Source of the DNA: Candidatus Merdivicinus excrementipullorum
GTDB lineage: Bacteria > Bacillota > Clostridia > Oscillospirales > Ruminococcaceae
Direction: 5' to 3'
NCBI GenBank assembly: GCA_018716725.1
Contig: DVJP01000076.1
Span: 17,165 to 81,164 of the forward strand
Length of the DNA: 64,000 nucleotides
Positions within the stretch are counted from its first letter, which is position 1, and every line of letters begins with the position of its first letter. Below the pieces are notes generated by a model. It had not been told where the DNA came from, ran no database searches, and worked only from the letters and a program-made list of their open reading frames with translations. The translations under genes and the position numbers were made by a program. Of this stretch, positions 18,353 to 25,677 are shown piece by piece.

Positions 18353-19051
18353 TTATTCCCGAAAATCCACACCGGTCAACAGGCGGATAGCCCGTTCAAT
18401 GGAATCCCTAGAATTGCCCCAGTCAGCCCCTTCCCCGGCATTGCGGTAATCGAACATTTTGCAGAAATGGGACACATCCTCCCCCACTTCTTTTAGCGGC
18501 TTCCGGGCAAGTTCCAAAGCGGCCTCTTTAAACTGAAGCCACACTTTTTTGGGCAGATGGTCGGCTCCGGCGCAGAGGACCCGCTCTAAATGAGGCAGGC
18601 AGAGGAACTCCTGCTCCGAAAAAAGCCGGCGGAACTCCTCGTCCTTGGCGTACTGGTCCGCTACTGTAATTAACATCCGGGAAAGGCCCCATTCGATTTT
18701 TTCGCAGACAAAACAGGTGTGGTTGATGGTGGGAACCCCTTCCCGCTTTTTGGCTTTGGTTTCCGCACGGGTTTTGATGTCCTTGAAATCGGCGGCGGCA
18801 AGCTCTTTCAGCTGGCTTTCCAGCATCAGGGCCAGGGAAAGGCGGTTTTTCTGGTGGAGCATCTGGTCAAAATGCTTTACGCAGAAACCCAGGCGGTTGG
18901 TTTCAATGCGGACGTCCGGCTCCATCATGGCGGCGCCCATAATATATTCCACGCACCGCTGTTCCAGGGTCCGCTCCATAGAGCAGATGGGGCAGCCGCA
19001 TTTTGGCTCGAAAACTTCGCTGACTGGGATGGTGTAAATACTGTCGCGCAT
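18353..19051 (-). CDS. DUF6062-family cysteine-rich protein
   Basis: A 232-residue soluble protein with the DUF6062-like start MRDSIYTIPVSEVF followed by a CX1CX2C knuckle (CGCPICSME) and, near residue 115, a second pair CFVCEK. The four cysteines plus conserved histidines (GFCVKHFDQML, LCLPHLERVL) suggest a structural metal site. The first ~60 residues and the rest look like two related C..C/H repeats. The function is unknown. It is transcribed divergently from the DNA glycosylase. Confidence 0.65.
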   Translation of the reverse strand: MRDSIYTIPVSEVFEPKCGCPICSMERTLEQRCVEYIMGAAMMEPDVRIETNRLGFCVKHFDQMLHQKNRLSLALMLESQLKELAAADFKDIKTRAETKAKKREGVPTINHTCFVCEKIEWGLSRMLITVADQYAKDEEFRRLFSEQEFLCLPHLERVLCAGADHLPKKVWLQFKEAALELARKPLKEVGEDVSHFCKMFDYRNAGEGADWGNSRDSIERAIRLLTGVDFRE

Positions 19052-19167
19052 GGCAAATTCCTCCGGTTGATTCGTTATTTCCAGTATACCACATTTGACT
19101 GGTTCTGAAAAGATTTTTCCGGCAAAAAAGGGCGGTTTTCCGGAAGGCCGCCTTCATTCGCAGCCCA

Positions 19168-19196
19168 TTGCCAAAAACGGCCGTTTCCATTATAAT
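19168..19196 (+). promoter_or_regulatory. Sigma-A type promoter for the DNA glycosylase
   Basis: TTGCCA, a 17-base spacer and a perfect TATAAT lie 23 bases upstream of the glycosylase ATG, which has GAAAGGATG-like ribosome binding sequence. Confidence 0.75.
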
Positions 19197-19218
19197 GGAA
19201 GAATGAAAGGATGATTTT

Positions 19219-20055
19219 ATGCCAGCGCATTTTGTAGAAATTACCCTTCCCGGCTTCTCCTTAGCGGACACTTTAGACTGCGGCCAGGCTTTCCGCTGGA
19301 AGCAAATTGGGGAAAATACCTTTTCGGGCATCCACCAGGGGCATTCTCTGATGGTTTCCCAGCAGGGGGACCGGATCCGGTTCGACGGGGTGACGGAGGA
19401 AGAATTTTCCCATATTTGGGCCGTATACTTCGACTTGGACACGGATTATGATTCCATGAAAGCCGTTTTTTCCGCCGACCCGGTACTAAAGGAAGCCTGC
19501 GGCTTTTGCGGGGGCATCCGGCTTCTGCGGCAGGACCCTTGGGAGGCCCTATGTTCTTTTATCATCAGCCAAAACAACAACATTCCCCGGATTAAAGGGA
19601 TTATCGACCGGCTCTGCCGCCAGTTTGGAGAACCCTGCGGGGAGGATTTTGCCTTTCCTTCCCCGGAACGGCTGGCGGCCTGTTCCCTGGAGGATTTGGC
19701 TCCCCTGCGGGCCGGATTCCGGGCAAAGTACATTCTGGACGCCGCCCAAAAGGTGGAAGACGGAATGGTAGATTTGACAGAAATCCCTGCGCTGCCTATG
19801 GCGGAGGCACGGGAAACGTTAATGCAAATCAAAGGCGTTGGGGTCAAGGTGGCGGAATGCGCCCTGCTTTACGGGTTCCACCGGCTGGACGCTTTCCCGG
19901 TGGACACCTGGATTAGAAAGGCGTTGGCGGAATATTACCCGGACGGGTTCCCGGCTTTCGCCGAACCGAGGGGCGTGGCCCAGCAATACCTGTTCCACTA
20001 CATCCGCCAGGTCAGACCTGGAGCAAATTCGCCGCGGCAGGATACCTCGCGATAA
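19219..20055 (+). CDS. HhH-GPD DNA glycosylase (OGG/AlkA-like)
   Basis: Base-excision repair glycosylase, probably 8-oxoguanine DNA glycosylase-like, 278 residues. The N-terminal beta domain (LDCGQAFRWKQIGE) matches the OGG N-domain. The helix-hairpin-helix and catalytic loop read MQIKGVGVKVAECALL then FPVDTWIRKAL, with the Asp of 'PVDTW' as the usual catalytic residue. A lysine before it in the HhH (KGVGVKVA) is compatible with bifunctional glycosylase/lyase activity. The last ~10 residues (GANSPRQDTSR) are encoded by the first unit of a 108-bp tandem repeat, so the natural C-terminus appears to have been replaced. Confidence 0.88.
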   Translation: MPAHFVEITLPGFSLADTLDCGQAFRWKQIGENTFSGIHQGHSLMVSQQGDRIRFDGVTEEEFSHIWAVYFDLDTDYDSMKAVFSADPVLKEACGFCGGIRLLRQDPWEALCSFIISQNNNIPRIKGIIDRLCRQFGEPCGEDFAFPSPERLAACSLEDLAPLRAGFRAKYILDAAQKVEDGMVDLTEIPALPMAEARETLMQIKGVGVKVAECALLYGFHRLDAFPVDTWIRKALAEYYPDGFPAFAEPRGVAQQYLFHYIRQVRPGANSPRQDTSR

Positions 20056-20345
20056 GCTTTGGCTGGCGCAGACAAGCTGTGCCTCCGGCAGAAGTTCCCC
20101 GAAATAAGGCACACGCGGCGAATCGCCGCTGATAAGTCGCCGCGGCAGGATACCTCGCGATAAGCTTTGGCTGGCGCAGACAAGCTGCGCCTCTGGCAGG
20201 AGTTTCCCGAAATAAGTCACACGCGGCGAATCGCCGCTGATAAGTCGCCGCAGCAGGATACCTCGCGATAAGCTTTGGCTGGCGCAGACAAGCTGCGCCT
20301 CTGGCAGGAGTTTCCCGATATAAGGAATATATGGCGAATCTCCGG
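20029..20345 (+). repeat. 108-bp tandem repeat, about 2.9 copies
   Basis: Units begin with TCGCCGCGGCAGGATACC at 20029, 20137 and 20245, exactly 108 bases apart, and are almost identical; the third decays after GAGTTTCCCG. Each unit contains two hairpins: GGCGCAG-ACAAG-CTGCGCC and GCGGCGAATCGCCGC. Because 108 is a multiple of three, one minus-strand frame stays open and yields a 36-residue repeat, which is treated here as a by-product. The array starts inside the end of the glycosylase gene. Confidence 0.9.
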
Positions 20346-20368
20346 TTGTAGGGGCGGCGTCCTCGACG

Positions 20369-20470
20369 CTTAAAACGCAAATGCCGTTTCGGGGGTTCTG
20401 TGCCGAAAACGGCGGTTTATCCCGCCGTTCACGAATCCGGCGCGTGGTCACAATATCGCGGCGAATTATC
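20369..20470 (-). repeat. Dispersed ~100-bp repeat, copy 1
   Basis: Read on the minus strand this block (GCGCCGGATTCGTGAACGGC ... GAACCCCCGAAA...) is nearly the same as plus-strand 24955-25040. The two copies are in opposite orientation about 4.5 kb apart. It contains the hairpin GGCGG...CCGCC. No gene is seen in it. Confidence 0.75.
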
Positions 20471-20486
20471 ACCGGCGGCTCGCCGG

Positions 20487-20559
20487 TTGTAGGGGCGGAT
20501 GCCCACATCCGCCCACAGAATACCAGAAATCTAGGACGATGTAGGCATCGTCCCCTACA
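20487..20559. repeat. Double-hairpin element 1 (TTGTAGGGG/CCCCTACA ends)
   Basis: Begins TTGTAGGGGCGGATGCCCAC and ends CATCGTCCCCTACA. Each end folds into its own hairpin (GGGCGGATG/CATCCGCCC and GGACGATG/CATCGTCC). A further half element with GCGCGCATTGCGCGCCCCTACA follows at 20588-20633, directly upstream of the first ribbon-helix-helix cassette. Confidence 0.8.
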
Positions 20560-20639
20560 TTTTTATCAAAACGTCCCGGACAAATTTGCAGGCGCGCATT
20601 GCGCGCCCCTACAGTTTTTCAGAAAAATTACCAAACCCC

Positions 20640-20680
20640 TTGACATTTGCAATTGCATATATTATTATTTATGCAATTGC
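20640..20680 (+). promoter_or_regulatory. Promoter and operator of RHH cassette 1
   Basis: TTGACA (20640-20645), 17-base spacer, TATTAT (20663-20668). The perfect 11-bp inverted repeat GCAATTGCATA / TATGCAATTGC (20649-20659 and 20670-20680) encloses the -10 box, which is where an autorepressor of the ribbon-helix-helix class would be expected to bind. Confidence 0.8.
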
Positions 20681-20697
20681 GAAAGAGAGGTGATTCC

Positions 20698-20880
20698 ATG
20701 AGCCCGCGCACAGGGCGGCCACCGAAATTGGGAATGTCAAAATCAGTCAATTTGCAGCTGCGTATCACGCCGGAAACAGCGGAAAAACTGCGGGAATGTT
20801 CTGAAAAACTGCAAATTTCCAGAACGGAAGTTATTGAAAGAGGAATTGACTATCTCCACAATCAGGTGAACAAAAAATAA
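20698..20880 (+). CDS. Ribbon-helix-helix (CopG/Arc-like) small DNA-binding protein, cassette 1
   Basis: A 60-residue protein. The N-terminal arm MSPRTGRPPK carries an AT-hook-like GRP core. A beta strand (VNLQLRI) is followed by two helices (ETAEKLRECSEKL; SRTEVIERGIDYLH), the standard ribbon-helix-helix plan, which dimerises to bind DNA through the strand. The ORF track starts 17 codons earlier, inside the promoter; the ATG after GAGAGGTGATTCC is the real start. No toxin gene follows, so it is not an evident antitoxin. The palindrome around its -10 box suggests autoregulation. It is closely related to three other small genes in the window (31197, 38037, 38617). Confidence 0.82.
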   Translation: MSPRTGRPPKLGMSKSVNLQLRITPETAEKLRECSEKLQISRTEVIERGIDYLHNQVNKK

Positions 20881-20995
20881 GAGTTCCGGCGCAACTTCCA
20901 AGCACGTGCCGAAACTCTATACCCGACGAGAAACCCCGTCTGAAATTCAGTATACATCAGATGGGCCTTCTTGTCAACCGGCGAACCGCCGGCGG
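20881..20995 (+). ncRNA. Conserved 3' structured tail of cassette 1
   Basis: Directly after the stop codon: stem GAGTTCCGGC...GCCGAAACTC, then GACGAG...CCCGTC, then CCCGTCTGA...TCAGATGGG followed by CCTTCTTGT. The last two hairpins share the CCCGTC strand and exclude each other. The final hairpin may act as a terminator. The same tail, with a changed but still paired first stem, follows all four RHH genes. Ends with the palindrome CCGGCGAACCGCCGG. Confidence 0.65.
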
Positions 20996-21106
20996 CAATC
21001 CGCCGCGGCCGCACAGCCCCATACCATCCGCTGGAACGGCGCGATAAACTGCGCCGTTATGGGAAGATTTTATCTTCCATTTTTAGTAATTTGGACAGAA
21101 AACGTA

Positions 21107-21183
21107 TTGTAGGGGCGGGGTTTCCCCGCCCGCCTGGAAATCCCGGCATTAAAATCGTGGGCCGGGCGACCCGGCCCCTACAA
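21107..21183. repeat. Double-hairpin element 2
   Basis: TTGTAGGGGCGGGGTTTCCC ... GGGCGACCCGGCCCCTACAA, with hairpins GGCGGGG/CCCCGCC and GGGCCGGG/CCCGGCCC joined by a ~28-base spacer. It lies in the 360-base gap between cassette 1 and the acetyltransferase gene; no gene is seen in that gap. Confidence 0.8.
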
Positions 21184-21242
21184 TCCCAACAAAAAACGTA
21201 AAAATTATATGGGGCGCATATTGCGCCCCTGGACGCTTTCTT

Positions 21243-21713
21243 TCATACAAAATAACTGAATTCAAACTCATGCTTTAGCGGAATCCCGTCATTGCCCAAC
21301 CGAGGAATAGAAGGCTTTAATTTTCTCGATTCATCAAGGGCATTCAGATAAACCCCCGTTAATTCAAATCCAAACTTCTGATAATACCGTATCGCGTGGG
21401 TATTATCATTTGTGGTAATCAGCCAAACGCATTTGCAGCGATTCTCTTTTGCGGTTTGAATGACGGACTTTATCAGGCTGGAACCAATGCCGTGATTCTC
21501 CAGTAAGCTGTGTAAAACCAGAATTTCGCATCGGCCGTTTTCGATGGTATAAAGCAGATACCCTGTCAGCTCTCCGTCGTCAACCGAAATAAAGCCGTCC
21601 GCATTGGTCGTATCGTGTACCGTTCCCTTCGTAACGATAACAGGCCCGGCCCATTCCTCCGCAATCAGCCGATTTACTTGGGGCCGGAAGCTGTCATTTA
21701 TCGGCAGAATCAT
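21243..21713 (-). CDS. GNAT-family N-acetyltransferase
   Basis: A 156-residue acetyltransferase. Motif A for acetyl-CoA reads HSLLENHGIGSSLIKSV (with the G-I-G pattern) and the C-terminal part has the YYQKFGFELTG segment typical of the family. The N-terminus is MILPINDSFRP, preceded by AGGAGGCATCTGG. It is the last gene of a tight minus-strand run with two DUF2007-like genes. The acceptor is unknown. Codon use is more AT-rich than in its neighbours, which may hint at transfer. Confidence 0.85.
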   Translation of the reverse strand: MILPINDSFRPQVNRLIAEEWAGPVIVTKGTVHDTTNADGFISVDDGELTGYLLYTIENGRCEILVLHSLLENHGIGSSLIKSVIQTAKENRCKCVWLITTNDNTHAIRYYQKFGFELTGVYLNALDESRKLKPSIPRLGNDGIPLKHEFEFSYFV

Positions 21714-21726
21714 CCAGATGCCTCCT

Positions 21727-21990
21727 CTAACCTAGAAGCTCCCGCAGCATTTTACGGACTTCCTGTTCATGGGATTCCGGCACAAAAAGCCCCACGTCCT
21801 CCACCGGGCCGATATAGTCCTTCCGGCCGCCGCCTTGCAGCGGGTCCCGGGCAGTGTTCAGCCCCCATTCATGTACTGCCCGCAGGGTGAACTTGCTTTT
21901 CACCTGGTAAGGAATCCCCTGCTCTTTCAGGGTTTCAAGAATTGGCTTAATTTTCAGGGGCTGGCCTTTGTAAACGCACACATTTTTCAC
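21727..21990 (-). CDS. DUF2007-like small protein, paralog A
   Basis: An 87-residue protein beginning MKNVCVYKGQPLKIKPIL. It follows the plan of DUF2007 'putative signal-transducing' proteins: a beta strand, a helix ending in 'L.eqGIpY.vk', and a C-terminal strand plus helix with VGLFVPESHEQEVRKMLREL. It is a clear tandem paralog of the gene just upstream (VCVYKG versus VCVYRG; 'GLNTARDPLQ' versus 'GTVYSRTPLQ'). The exact function is unknown; a ligand- or metal-sensing role has been suggested for the wider family only by context. Confidence 0.6.
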   Translation of the reverse strand: MKNVCVYKGQPLKIKPILETLKEQGIPYQVKSKFTLRAVHEWGLNTARDPLQGGGRKDYIGPVEDVGLFVPESHEQEVRKMLRELLG

Positions 21991-22007
21991 AAAAAGCCCT
22001 CCTTTTG

Positions 22008-22289
22008 CTATTTCAAAAAGTCATTCTCATTCTCCTGCTCCTCCAAAAGACGGCGGGCCGTTTTCTCATCCTCTTCCCGGACCAGCAGTTCAATGTTATC
22101 CTCCGGGTTGAAGTGATCCTTTAACACGCTGTTTTGCAGAGGCGTGCGGGAATACACGGTCCCGTAATCATGCATGGCCGAAGGAATCAAGGGCTTTTTT
22201 ACCCGATACGAGATTCCCTTTTCCTCAAGCAGTTCCAGTAAAGGCTGGATTGCCGATGGGAGACCGCGGTAGACACAGACTTTTTTCAT
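22008..22289 (-). CDS. DUF2007-like small protein, paralog B
   Basis: A 93-residue protein starting MKKVCVYRGLPSAIQPLLEL. It shares the layout and several blocks with the downstream gene, including the ending IELLVREEDEKTARRLLEEQ, the most DUF2007-like part. The ORF track starts 40 codons too early; the ATG here follows AAAGGAGGGTCACTG. The 17-base gap to paralog A indicates cotranscription. The gene pair probably arose by local duplication with later divergence. Confidence 0.6.
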   Translation of the reverse strand: MKKVCVYRGLPSAIQPLLELLEEKGISYRVKKPLIPSAMHDYGTVYSRTPLQNSVLKDHFNPEDNIELLVREEDEKTARRLLEEQENENDFLK

Positions 22290-22337
22290 CAGTGACCCTC
22301 CTTTGTATATTTTGCTGGAACACCTTGTTCCATTTAC

Positions 22338-22366
22338 AGAATACCGCCTTATTCGAGTCTTTGCAA
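22338..22366 (-). promoter_or_regulatory. Promoter of the DUF2007-like/GNAT run
   Basis: On the minus strand, TTGCAA (22361-22366), 17 bases, TATTCT (22338-22343), about 50 bases upstream of paralog B. Confidence 0.55.
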
Positions 22367-22418
22367 GGCTTTTCCTTCCAACTGTCGCAAAATGACCCTC
22401 AACTGTCAAAATCCCGGT

Positions 22419-22688
22419 CTAAAAAAGCGCGGCCAGAAACATTTCATAGGCGTCGTCCCAGCCTTCCATGGGATATTCCGCGCCGCCGTTGACGCTTTTA
22501 TGGAGATTGGAGGCGTATTCCTCCCCAATGGCCGCCAGTTCCCCGATGGTAATGGGAATTCCGGCTTTGCCAGCCTCTTCACAAAAGGCCAGCAGGGGAT
22601 CCGGCGCTTCCCGGGTTGCCAGAAGCCGCATCCGCAGGGCGTTATCCTTCCTGGCCGCAGTTAAAAGCTCTGATAATTTTTCTTCCAT
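22419..22688 (-). CDS. Nif11-like small protein
   Basis: An 89-residue acidic protein. The pattern LLTAARKDNALRMRLL ... FCEEAGKAGIPITIGELAAI resembles the Nif11 domain ('kd..L...l......e.l..A.e.Gi.it.eEl'), which occurs both in nitrogenase-linked proteins and as leader peptides of peptide natural products. Behind it comes NGGAEYPMEGWDDAYEMFLA, with a GG but without cysteine-rich core residues, and no modification enzyme lies nearby. So a free-standing Nif11-like protein is more likely than a lantipeptide precursor. It has its own AGAAAGGA ribosome binding site. Confidence 0.45.
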   Translation of the reverse strand: MEEKLSELLTAARKDNALRMRLLATREAPDPLLAFCEEAGKAGIPITIGELAAIGEEYASNLHKSVNGGAEYPMEGWDDAYEMFLAALF

Positions 22689-22838
22689 ATAAAAAATCCT
22701 TTCTTGCTGGCTGAAAGATTATTCCATTTCCCTTTTAGTATACCACAAATTCGGTTTTCGGGAAACCTTTTCGACAGAAAATACATAAAGACCTCTATTT
22801 TCCTCATTTATTGACTTTTTCCAGTTTGTTTTAAACCA

Positions 22839-22867
22839 TTGACAAATATATCGTAAAATTGTACAAT
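22839..22867 (+). promoter_or_regulatory. Consensus sigma-A promoter for the branching enzyme
   Basis: TTGACA (22839-22844), 17-base spacer, TACAAT (22862-22867), 36 bases before the GlgB ATG. No operator-like palindrome is evident. Confidence 0.85.
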
Positions 22868-22903
22868 AGAAGCAGAACGATACCCTTGGAAAGGAGAATC
22901 ACC

Positions 22904-24898
22904 ATGTCGGATGTGAAAAAACGCACTCCCTCATTGAAAATTCTGGAGACAGACCCGGGGCTTGTCCCATTTGAAAAGGATCTGAAGCTGCGGATGCGGC
23001 TTTATGAGGAAACCTTGGCCCGGCTCACCGGCGGCGCGCCCTTGTCGGACTTCGCCAACGGGAGCCTGTATTACGGGTTTCAATTGGGAAAGACCGGCTG
23101 GTACTACCGGGAATGGGCGCCCAACGCCGAAAAGATGTCCCTTGTGGGGGACTTTAACGGCTGGGACCCGGAAAAGAACCCCATGAAAAAATTAAAAGAC
23201 GGGAATTGGCAGGTGTTTATCCGGGGGAAAAAGACGATCCCTCACGGTTCTTTGGTGAAAGTGCGGGTAACGGCCAACGGAAAGACTTTCGACCGGATTC
23301 CCTTATACATCCATCGGGTCTACCAGGCGCCGGACGGCTCCTGCACCGGACAGGTCTGGAACCCGCCGGAACCCTATGTCTGGCAAAACCATTTTTCCCT
23401 GCCAAAGGACCGGCCCCTATTCATTTACGAAGCCCATGTGGGCATGGCCACGGAGGAGGAAAAAGTCGGGACTTACCGGGAATTTACTCAGAATATCCTA
23501 CCCCGGATTCAAAAGGAAGGCTACAACGCCATTCAGCTCATGGCCATTATGGAGCACCCTTACTACGCTTCCTTCGGCTACCAGGTGACCAACTTTTTCG
23601 CCGCTTCCTCCCGGTACGGCACGCCGGAGGAGTTAAAAGAGCTGATCGACACGGCCCACGGCATGGGCATCGCCGTTTTGCTGGACTTAGTTCATTCCCA
23701 CGCCAGCCCCAACACCAACGAGGGCATCAACGAATTTGACGGTACGGATTACCAGTTTTTCCACGCAGGCGGCGAGGGCAACCATCCGGCTTGGGGCACC
23801 AAGCTTTTTGACTACGGCAAAAACGAGGTGCTGCACTTCCTGCTTTCCAACCTGAAATACTGGCTGGACGAGTACCGTTTCGACGGGTTCCGCTTTGACG
23901 GCGTTACCTCCATGCTGTACCATCACCACGGGCTGGGAGTGGCCTTTGACAGCAATGAGAAATACTTCTCCATGGCCACCGACACCCAGGCCGTCACCTA
24001 TTTGCAGCTGGCCAACACTTTAATCCGGCAGGTAAATCCTAACGCCGTGACTATTGCAGAGGATATGTCCGCCATGCCCGGCATGTGCCGCCCGGTTCCC
24101 GAGGGGGGCATCGGCTTCGATTACCGGCTTTCCATGGGCGTCCCGGATTACTGGGTGAAAACCCTGACGGAAAAACGGGACGAGGATTGGGATTTGGGCA
24201 AAATGTGGAGCGAGCTGACCATCCGGCGGCCCGGCGAAAAAAACATCGGTTACTGCGAATCCCACGACCAGGCTTTGGTTGGCGATAAAACCATTATGTT
24301 CCGGCTGGCCGACCAGGAAATGTACTGGCACATGGACAACGAATCTAAAAGCCCCATTATCGACCGGGCCATTGCGTATCACAAGATTATCCGGCTGGTG
24401 ACGGCGGCTTTGGCCGGGGAAGGCTACTTAAACTTCATGGGCAACGAATTCGGCCACCCGGAATGGATTGATTTTCCCCGGGAAGGCAACGGCTGGAGCT
24501 ACAAGTATGCCCGCCGCCAGTGGAGCCTGGCGGACAACGGCTTTCTGCGGTACCGGAACCTTTTGTGGTTCGACGAAGCCATGGTGGCCCTGTTGAAGCA
24601 GGTGAACATCAAGGAAAACGACACGCCTTTCCTTCAGTTTATCAATCACGGGAACAAAGTGATGGTATTCGACAAGGGCGGCTATACCTTTGCCTTCAAC
24701 TTTAACCCTACCGCTCCCCAGCGGCTTTCCCTGGCCACCCGGTGCGAGCAGGTCTGCCCTATCCTGTTAAACAGCGAATGGCAGCGGTTCGGCGGGCATC
24801 TGCCGGACGGCCCGGAATCCCGGACGGTGCAGAACGGCGTTTTGGGACGGTATATCGACATTACCCTGCCGCCCCGTTCCGCGGTGGTATTCGGTTAA
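22904..24898 (+). CDS. glgB: 1,4-alpha-glucan branching enzyme (eukaryote-like GH13 type)
   Basis: Transfers alpha-1,4 glucan segments to 6-OH positions, making branches in glycogen. About 664 residues: an N-terminal CBM48 (YYREWAPNAEKMSLVGDFNG), then the GH13 barrel. Catalytic residues lie in FRFDGVTSMLYHHHG (nucleophile Asp), TIAEDMSAMP (acid/base Glu) and YCESHDQALVGD (transition-state Asp). The motifs FRFDGVTSMLYHHHG and GNEFGHPEWIDFPREGN are those of the plant/animal-type branching enzymes rather than the E. coli GlgB type. The first ATG of the track lies in the promoter; the start used has AAAGGAGAATCACC. No other glycogen gene lies next to it. Confidence 0.93.
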   Translation: MSDVKKRTPSLKILETDPGLVPFEKDLKLRMRLYEETLARLTGGAPLSDFANGSLYYGFQLGKTGWYYREWAPNAEKMSLVGDFNGWDPEKNPMKKLKDGNWQVFIRGKKTIPHGSLVKVRVTANGKTFDRIPLYIHRVYQAPDGSCTGQVWNPPEPYVWQNHFSLPKDRPLFIYEAHVGMATEEEKVGTYREFTQNILPRIQKEGYNAIQLMAIMEHPYYASFGYQVTNFFAASSRYGTPEELKELIDTAHGMGIAVLLDLVHSHASPNTNEGINEFDGTDYQFFHAGGEGNHPAWGTKLFDYGKNEVLHFLLSNLKYWLDEYRFDGFRFDGVTSMLYHHHGLGVAFDSNEKYFSMATDTQAVTYLQLANTLIRQVNPNAVTIAEDMSAMPGMCRPVPEGGIGFDYRLSMGVPDYWVKTLTEKRDEDWDLGKMWSELTIRRPGEKNIGYCESHDQALVGDKTIMFRLADQEMYWHMDNESKSPIIDRAIAYHKIIRLVTAALAGEGYLNFMGNEFGHPEWIDFPREGNGWSYKYARRQWSLADNGFLRYRNLLWFDEAMVALLKQVNIKENDTPFLQFINHGNKVMVFDKGGYTFAFNFNPTAPQRLSLATRCEQVCPILLNSEWQRFGGHLPDGPESRTVQNGVLGRYIDITLPPRSAVVFG

Positions 24899-25563
24899 AT
24901 TCGGCCGGCGAATCGCCGGTGACTGTCGTCAAGAAATCTTGACGACGCGCCGCGGCATTATGGCCACGCGCCGGATTCGTGAACGGCGGGACGAACCGCC
25001 GTTTTCGGTACGGAACCCCCGAAATGGCATTGGCGTTTCTGTTCTGTTTTGTAAAACCGAGGGGGCATCGAGGACGCCGCCCCCTACAAATTTGTTGTTC
25101 GGTTTGATTTTATAAAAAACGGGGGACGATGCGGGCATCGTCCCAAATATTTTGGATTTTGGGGACGGATGAAGGCATCCGCCCCTACAAATCGTTTTTC
25201 GATTAGTTTTACCAAAAACGACAGAGGTGGAACCCTTTCCATTCGTTGATAACAGTACTGTCCGATTTTGCGAGAGGGGCGGTGCTGTTTTTATTTGCTG
25301 AGTTCTTCGTCAATTTTAGCGTTCAGCCATTCCGCTTTGGTTTTCCTTCTGAGCATAATTTCTGTTCAAATCGTTCCACTAAGAGGTTATGTAAATCTTC
25401 CGAAAAAATTGTAGGGGACGATGCCCACATCGTCCCTAATATTTCGTATTCTGTTCTGTTTTATAAAACCGATGGGACGTCGAGGACGCCGCCCCTACGC
25501 CCGGCAAATTTGCCGCCGCATTTCAGAATATGCCATAGGATTTGACAAAAAATTTTCAAGCTC
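24899..25563. repeat. Repeat-rich intergenic region without a clear gene
   Basis: Holds the palindrome CCGGCGAATCGCCGG, the second copy of the dispersed ~100-bp repeat (24955-25040, inverted relative to 20369-20470), two half/degenerate TGTAGGGG-type elements (about 25058-25092 and 25122-25190), a hairpin AACAGTACTG...CGGTGCTGTT followed by TTTATTT (about 25247-25292), and a full element at 25409-25498. On the minus strand around 25295-25370 there is a short frame ending LRRKTKAEWLNAKIDEELSK that could be a gene remnant, but it is interrupted and I do not call it. Confidence 0.7.
25409..25498. repeat. Double-hairpin element 3
   Basis: TTGTAGGGGACGATGCCCAC ... GAGGACGCCGCCCCTAC. The left hairpin (GGGACGATG/CATCGTCCC) is intact; the right one is weaker (GGCGTCC-type). 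It has a longer spacer than the other copies. Confidence 0.7.
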
Positions 25564-25646
25564 TTGCTTTTTATTCAAAAAACCTTTACAATAGAAATGC
25601 AAATAAAAAGAAAGCAGGCCGGATGGACGATCCGCCTGGTTTTTAT
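25564..25646 (+). promoter_or_regulatory. Promoter and terminator-like leader hairpin before the GH42 gene
   Basis: TTGCTT (25564-25569), 17 bases, TACAAT (25587-25592). About 20 bases after the likely transcription start a hairpin GCAGGC(C)GGAT...ATCCGCCTG (25614-25639) is followed directly by TTTTTAT, the form of an intrinsic terminator. The gene starts 32 bases later. This suggests attenuation of the beta-galactosidase transcript, or simply an end for read-through. Confidence 0.6.
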
Positions 25647-25677
25647 ATGTATTTTTATTGAAAGGATGGTTTGACTC

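Noticed and set aside
20029-20345. Possible CRISPR array
   Set aside because: The units are directly adjacent 108-bp copies without unique spacers, and there are no cas genes.
19819-20508. 229-residue minus-strand frame with 36-residue repeats
   Set aside because: It is open only because the 108-bp repeat is a multiple of three; it lies antisense to the glycosylase, has no ribosome binding site, and its composition is not protein-like.
22419-22688. Lantipeptide precursor
   Set aside because: The Nif11-like part is present but there is no Ser/Thr/Cys-rich core and no modification or export enzyme nearby.
22839-22903. Upstream start of the branching enzyme frame
   Set aside because: The codons before the preferred ATG overlap the promoter -10 box, so they cannot be translated from that promoter.
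25295-25375. Short minus-strand frame ending LRRKTKAEWLNAKIDEELSK
   Set aside because: Interrupted by a stop upstream and without a convincing ribosome binding site; too short to call as more than a possible remnant.
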